Shown here: positions 59,680 to 64,000 of the stretch, piece by piece
Layout of the letters: every line of letters begins with the position of its first letter
How positions within the stretch are numbered: position 1 is the first letter of the stretch
DNA from: Terebella lapidaria
Taxonomy: Eukaryota; Annelida; Polychaeta; Terebellida; Terebellidae
Direction: 5' to 3'
Length of the DNA stretch: 64,000 bases
Assembly (NCBI GenBank): GCA_949152475.1
Contig: CASCJZ010000520.1
Span: forward strand, 868,001 to 932,000
Made by a program: the position numbers and the translations under genes
The notes under the pieces: model-generated
Told to the model about the DNA's origin: nothing
The model's database searches: none
The model's input: only the letters and a program-made list of their open reading frames with translations

Positions 59680-62600
59680 TTACTGTGTGGTCAGTGTAAT
59701 TGTGTGGTCTGTGTGACTGTGTGGTCTGTGTAACTGTGTGGTCTGTGTGACTGTGTGGTCAGTGTTACTGTGTGGTCTGTGTGACTGTGTGGTCTGTGTG
59801 ACTGTGTGGTCAGTGTAACTGTGTGGTCTGTGTAACTGTGTGGTCTGTGTGACTGTGTGGTCAGTGTCACTGTGTGGACTGTGTGACTGTGGGATCTGTG
59901 TAACTGTGCGGTCTGTGTAACTGTGCGGTCTGTGTAACTGTGTGGTCTGTCTCACTGTGGTCTGTGTAACTGTGTGGTCTGTGTGGTCTGTAACTGTGTG
60001 GTCTGTGTCACTGTGTGGTCTGTGTGACTGTGTGGTCTATGTAACTGTGTGGTCTGTGTAACTGTGTGGTCTGTGTAGCTGTGGTCTCTGTAGCTGTGTG
60101 GTCTGTGTAACTGTGTGGTCTGTGTAAATGTGTGGTCTGTGTAACTGTGTGGTCAGTGTAACTGTGTGGTCTGTGTGACTGTGTGGTCTGTGTAACTGTG
60201 TGGTCTGTGTAACTGTGTGGTCTGTGTAACTGTGTGGTCTGTGTAACTGTGTGGTCTGTGTAGCTGTGGTCTCTGTAGCTGTGTGGTCTGTGTAACTGTG
60301 TGGTCTGTGTAACTGTGTGGTCTGTGTAACTGTGTGGTCAGTGTAACTGTGTGCTCTGTGTAACTGTGTGGTCTGTGTAACTGTGTGGTCTGTGTCACTG
60401 TGTGGTCAGTGTAACTGTGTGGTCTGTGTAACTGTGGTCAGTGTAACTGTGTGGTCTGTGTAACTGTGTGGTCTGTGTGACTGTGTGATCTGTGTAACTG
60501 TGCGGTCTGTGTAACTGTGCGGTCTGTGTAACTGTGTGGTCCGTGTAACTGTGTGGTCTGTGTGATCTGTAACTGTGTGGTCTGTGTCACTGTGTGGTCT
60601 GTGTAACTGTGTGGTCTGTGTAACTGTGTGGTCTGTGTAACTGTGGTCTGTGTGGTCTGTGTGACTGTGTGGTCTGTGTGACTGTGTGGTGTGTAACTGT
60701 GTGGTCGGTGTGACTGTGTGGTCAGTGTAACTGTGTGGTCTGTGTAACTGTGTGCTCTGTGTAACTGTGTGGTCTGTGTAACTGTGTGGTCTGTGTCACT
60801 GTGGTCTGTGTAACTGTGTGGTCTGTGTAACTGTGTGGTATGTGTGACTGTGTGGTCTGTGTAACTGTGTGGTCTGTGTGATGGGGTGGTCTGTGTAACT
60901 GTGTGGTATGTATCCCTGTGTGGTCTGTGTAACTGTGTGGTCAGTGTAACTGTGTGCTATGTGTAACTGTGTGGTCTGTGTAACTGTGTGGTCTGTGTCA
61001 CTGTGTGGTCAGTGTAACTGTGTGGTCTGTGTAACTGTGTGCTCTGTGTAACTGTGTGGTCTGTGTAACTGTGTGGTCTGTGTAACTGTGTGGTCTGTGT
61101 AACTGTGTGGTGGTCTGTGTAACTGTGTGGTATGTGTCCCTGTGTGGTCTGTGTAACTGTGTGGTGGTCTGTGTAACTGTGTGGTATGTGTCCCTGTGTG
61201 GTCTGTGTCACTGTGTGGTCTGTGTCACTGTGTGGTCTATGTAACTGTGTGGTCTGTGTAACTGTGTGGTCTGTGTGATGGTGTGGTCTGTGTAACTGTG
61301 TGGTCTGTGTAACTGTGTGGTCTGTGTCACTGTGTGGTCTATGTAACTGTGTGGTCAGTGTAACTGTGTGGTCTGTGTCACTGTGTGGTCTGTGTGACTG
61401 TGTGGTCTGTGTCACTGTGTGGTCTGTATAAATGTGTGGTCTGTGTAACTTTGTGGTCAGTGTAACTGTGTGGTCTGTGTAACTGTGTGGTCCGTGTAAC
61501 TGTGTGGTCTATGTAACTGTGTGGTCTGTGTAACTGTGTGGTCTGTGTAACTGTGTGGTCCGTGTAACTGTGTGGTCTGTGTAACTGTGTGGTCTGTGTA
61601 ACTGTGTGGTCTGTGTAACTATGTGGTCTGTGTAACTGTGTGGGCAGTGTAACTGTGTGGTCTGTGTGGTCGGTGTGACTGTGTGGTCTGTGTAACTGTG
61701 TGGTCTGTGTGACTGTGTGGTCTGTGTTACTGTGTGGTCAGTGTAATTGTGTGGTCTGTGTGACTGTGTGGTCTGTGTAACTGTGTGGTCTGTGTGACTG
61801 TGTGGTCAGTGTTACTGTGTGGTCTGTGTGACTGTGTGGTCTGTGTGACTGTGTGGTCAGTGTAACTGTGTGGTCTGTGTAACTGTGTGGTCTGTGTGAC
61901 TGTGTGGTCAGTGTCACTGTGTGGACTGTGTGACTGTGTGGTCTGTGTCACTGTGTGGTCTGTGTAACTGTGTGGTCTGTGTAACTGTGTGGTCAGTGTA
62001 ACTGTGTGGTCTGTGTAACTGTGGTCTGTGTGGTCTGTGTAACTGTGTGGTCTGTGGAACTGTGTGATCTGTGTAACTGTGTGGTCTGTGTAACTGTGTG
62101 GTCTGTGTAACTGTGGGGTCTGTGTGGTCTGTGTGACTGTGTGGTCTGTGTGACTGTGTGGTGTGTAACTGTGTGGTCTGTGTGACTGTGTGGTCAGTGT
62201 CACTGTGTGGTCTGTGTAACTGTGTGCTCTGTGTAACTGTGTGCTCTGTGTAACTGTGTGGTCTGTGTCACTGTGGTCTGTGTAACTGTGTGGTCTGTGT
62301 AACTGTGTGGTCTGTGTAACTGTGTGGTATGTGTGACTGTGTGGTCTGTGTAACTGTGTGGTCTGTGTGATGGTGTGGTCTGTGTAACTGTGTGGTATGT
62401 GTCCCTGTGTGGTCTGTGTAACTGTGTGGTCAGTGTAACTGTGTGCTCTGTGTAACTGTGTGGTCTGTGTAACTGTGTGGTCTGTGTCACTGTGTGGTCA
62501 GTGTAACTGTGTGGTCTGTGTAACTGTGTGCTCAGTGTAACTGTGTGGTCAGTGTAACTGTGTGGTCTGTGTAACTGTTTAATCTGTGTAACTGTGTGGT

Positions 62601-64000
62601 CTGTGTAACTGTGCAGTCTGTGTAACTGTGCGGTCTGTGTCACTGTGCGGTCTGTGTCACTGTGTGGTCTGTGTCACTGTGTGGTCTGTGTCACTGTGTG
62701 GTCTGTGTAACTGTGCGGTCTGTGTAACTGTGCAGTCTGTGTAACTGTGCGGTCTGTGTGACTGTGTGGTCTGTGTGACTGTGTGGTCTGTGTCACTGTG
62801 GTCTGTGTCACTGTGTGGTCTGTGTCACTGTGTGGTCTGTGTGGTCTGTGTGATCTGTGTGACTGTGTGGTCTGTGTGACTGTGTGGTCTGTGTCACTGT
62901 GTGGTCTGTGTGGTCTGTGTAACTGTGGTCAGTGTAACTGTGTGGTCTGTGTAACTGTGTGGTCTGTGTGACTGTGGGATCTGTGTAACTGTGCGGTCTG
63001 TGTAACTGTGCGGTCTGTGTAACTGTGTGGTCTGTGTCACTGTGGTCTGTGTAACTGTGTGGTCTGTGTGGTCTGTAACTGTGTGGTCTGTGTCACTGTG
63101 TGGTCTGTGTGACTGTGTGGTCTATGTAACTGTGTGGTCTGTGTAACTGTGTGGTCTGTGTAGCTGTGGTCTCTGTAGCTGTGTGGTCTGTGTAACTGTG
63201 TGGTCTGTGTAACTGTGTGGTCTGTGTAACTGTGTGGTTTGTGTAACTGTGTGGTCTGTGTAACTGTGTGGTCAGTGTAACTGTGTGGTCTGTGTCACTG
63301 TGCGGTCTGTGTGACTGTGTGGTCTGTGTGACTGTGTGGTCTGTGTGACTGTGTGGTCTAGGTGACTGTGGTCTGTGTCACTGTGTGGTCTGTGTCACTG
63401 TGTGGTCTGTGTGGTCTGTGTGATCTGTGTGACTGTGTGGTCTGTGTGACTGTGTGGTCTGTGTAACTGTGTGGTCTGTGTGGTCTGTGTAACTGTGTGG
63501 TCTGTGTAACTGTGGTCTGTGTAACTGTGGTCCGTGTAACTGTGTGGTTTGTGTCACTGTGTGGTCTGTGTCACTGTGTGGTCTGTGTCACTGTGTGGTC
63601 TGTGTCACTGTGTGGTTTGTGTCACTGTGTGGTCAGTGTAACTGTGTGGTCTGTGTAACTGTGTGGTCTGTGTGACTGTGTGGTCAGTGTCACTGTGTGG
63701 ACTGTGTGACTGTGTGGTCTGTGTCACTGTGTGATCTGTGTAACTGTGTGGTCTGTGTAACTGTGTGGTCAGTGTAACTGTGTGGTCTGTGTAACTGTGG
63801 TCTGTGTGGTCTGTGTAACTGTGTGGTCTGTGGAACTGTGTGATCTGTGTAACTGTGTGGTCTGTGTAACTGTGTGGTCTGTGTAACTGTGGTCTGTGTG
63901 GTCTGTGTAACTGTGTGGTCTGTGTAACTGTGATCTGTGTAACTATGGTCCGTGTGACTGTGTGGTCTGTGTTACTGTGTGGTCTGTGTAACTGTGTGGT
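59680..64000. repeat. ~5.27-kb block X4, cut by the window edge
   Basis: It follows X3 at 5275 bp (54878 with 60153; 55605 with 60880; 56152 with 61427), dropping to 5258 after about 61.5 kb, where one 17-mer is missing between GGTCTATG and GTCCGTG. In the 63377-63434 region it carries the X2-type arrangement (two C-type 17-mers, three 9-mers) found at 46358-46415, not the X1/X3 type. The last base corresponds to about 46981 in X2, so the X2-to-Y junction equivalent lies about 0.8 kb beyond the window. Confidence 0.83.

Larger units (their letters stand above)
1..64000. repeat. Giant 17-bp minisatellite/satellite array filling the whole window
   Basis: The window consists of head-to-tail units of the 17-mer ACTGTGTGGTCTGTGTA. 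The orientation never flips: I saw no stretch reading ACAGACCACACAG on the + strand. The consensus has 2 A, 2 C, 7 T and 6 G, so the + strand is strongly G+T-skewed while GC content is ordinary (8/17). The most variable base is N in GTGTNACTG: A is commonest, G and C are frequent, T is rare. Other recurrent changes are GGTCT to GGTCA, GTGTGGTC to GTGTGCTC, TGTGG to TGCGG or TGCAG, and GGTCTG to GATCTG. Length variants are 15-bp units (ACTGTGGTC, one TG missing) and extra 9-bp half-units. No unique sequence interrupts the array. Scale and complexity suggest eukaryotic satellite or VNTR DNA. I do not recognise the family or species. Confidence 0.97.

Noticed and set aside
35745-61432. TATAAA hexamers at 35745, 37343, 39116, 44391, 54090, 56152 and 61427 as TATA boxes
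   Set aside because: All are the same variant unit (CTGTATAAATG) copied with its block. No gene, initiator or unique downstream sequence follows.
1-64000. CRISPR array
   Set aside because: Direct repeats are contiguous, with no unique spacers of constant length, and no cas genes are present. Variation is by point changes within units.
1-64000. Telomeric repeat or degenerate telomere tract
   Set aside because: The 17-mer contains no TTAGGG-like or other standard telomere motif. The GT-rich strand is only superficially telomere-like.
1-64000. G-quadruplex-forming array
   Set aside because: Each unit has only one GG dinucleotide, with loops of about 15 bases between them. Occasional GGGG (near 1427 and GATGGGG units) is isolated.
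1-64000. Transposon, retroelement or LTR copies explaining the kilobase duplications
   Set aside because: Duplicated blocks are made only of the same 17-mer family, with no terminal inverted repeats, target-site duplications, polyA tails or coding remnants.
1-64000. Large inverted repeats or palindromes
   Set aside because: Every unit runs in the same direction; no reverse-complement stretch of the 17-mer was seen on the + strand. The short TAGCTG pairs are local and too small to form a meaningful hairpin.
1-64000. tRNA, rRNA or other structured RNA genes
   Set aside because: No stretch departs from the 17-mer family, so none of the required conserved boxes or stems can be present.

Overview
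The whole 64-kb window is one uninterrupted tandem-repeat array. I see no protein-coding gene, RNA gene, mobile element, CRISPR array or unique sequence anywhere in it, and neither edge of the array lies inside the window. The basic unit is a 17-bp minisatellite, on the + strand ACTGTGTGGTCTGTGTA or a circular permutation. It is always in the same orientation and is G+T-rich (13 of 17 bases). At 17 bp per unit, the window holds roughly 3.7 thousand units. The unit is itself a degenerate dimer of a 9-bp half (CTGTGTGGT) and an 8-bp half (CTGTGTAA). Most length variants are 15-bp units lacking one TG, or extra 9-bp half-units.

An array of this size with nested kilobase-scale duplications points to a eukaryotic chromosome: a satellite-like or giant VNTR locus, possibly subtelomeric, pericentromeric or heterochromatic. 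The sequence does not identify the species. The many open frames are an arithmetic consequence of the repeat. Because 17 leaves remainder 2 modulo 3, all three minus-strand frames read the same 17-residue cycle (TVTQTTQLHRPHSYTDH), and the consensus contains no stop.

The main information in the window is its higher-order architecture, readable from point variants that act as barcodes: GTGT-N-ACTG with N=A/G/C/T, GGTCT versus GGTCA, TGTGG/TGCGG/TGCAG, TTTAAT, paired TAGCTG, GATGGTG/GATGGGG and TATAAA. Layout: (i) 1-7.2 kb has 1.05-1.8 kb spacing of the TTTAAT landmark, a 1088-bp tandem duplication (64 x 17) and a 905-bp block repeated 6289 bp away. (ii) 7.2-22.9 kb has two ~6.9-kb copies and a shortened third. 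(iii) 22.3-27.2 kb has a ~0.7-kb and a ~2.0-kb tandem duplication. (iv) 27.2-37.3 kb is a mosaic of segments whose relatives lie 1-19 kb away. (v) 37.3-64.0 kb is a composite: a ~5.27-kb block present four times (X1-X4) around a 3188-bp tandem pair (Y1-Y2). X1+X2 reappear as X3+X4 about 17.0 kb downstream.

There are no genes to work together. The region is best read as a record of repeated unequal exchange or amplification acting at several scales: 2 bp, 8-9 bp, 17 bp, ~0.7-1.1 kb, ~2-7 kb and ~17 kb. Block boundaries were found by eye and are approximate to a few units unless exact offsets are given.
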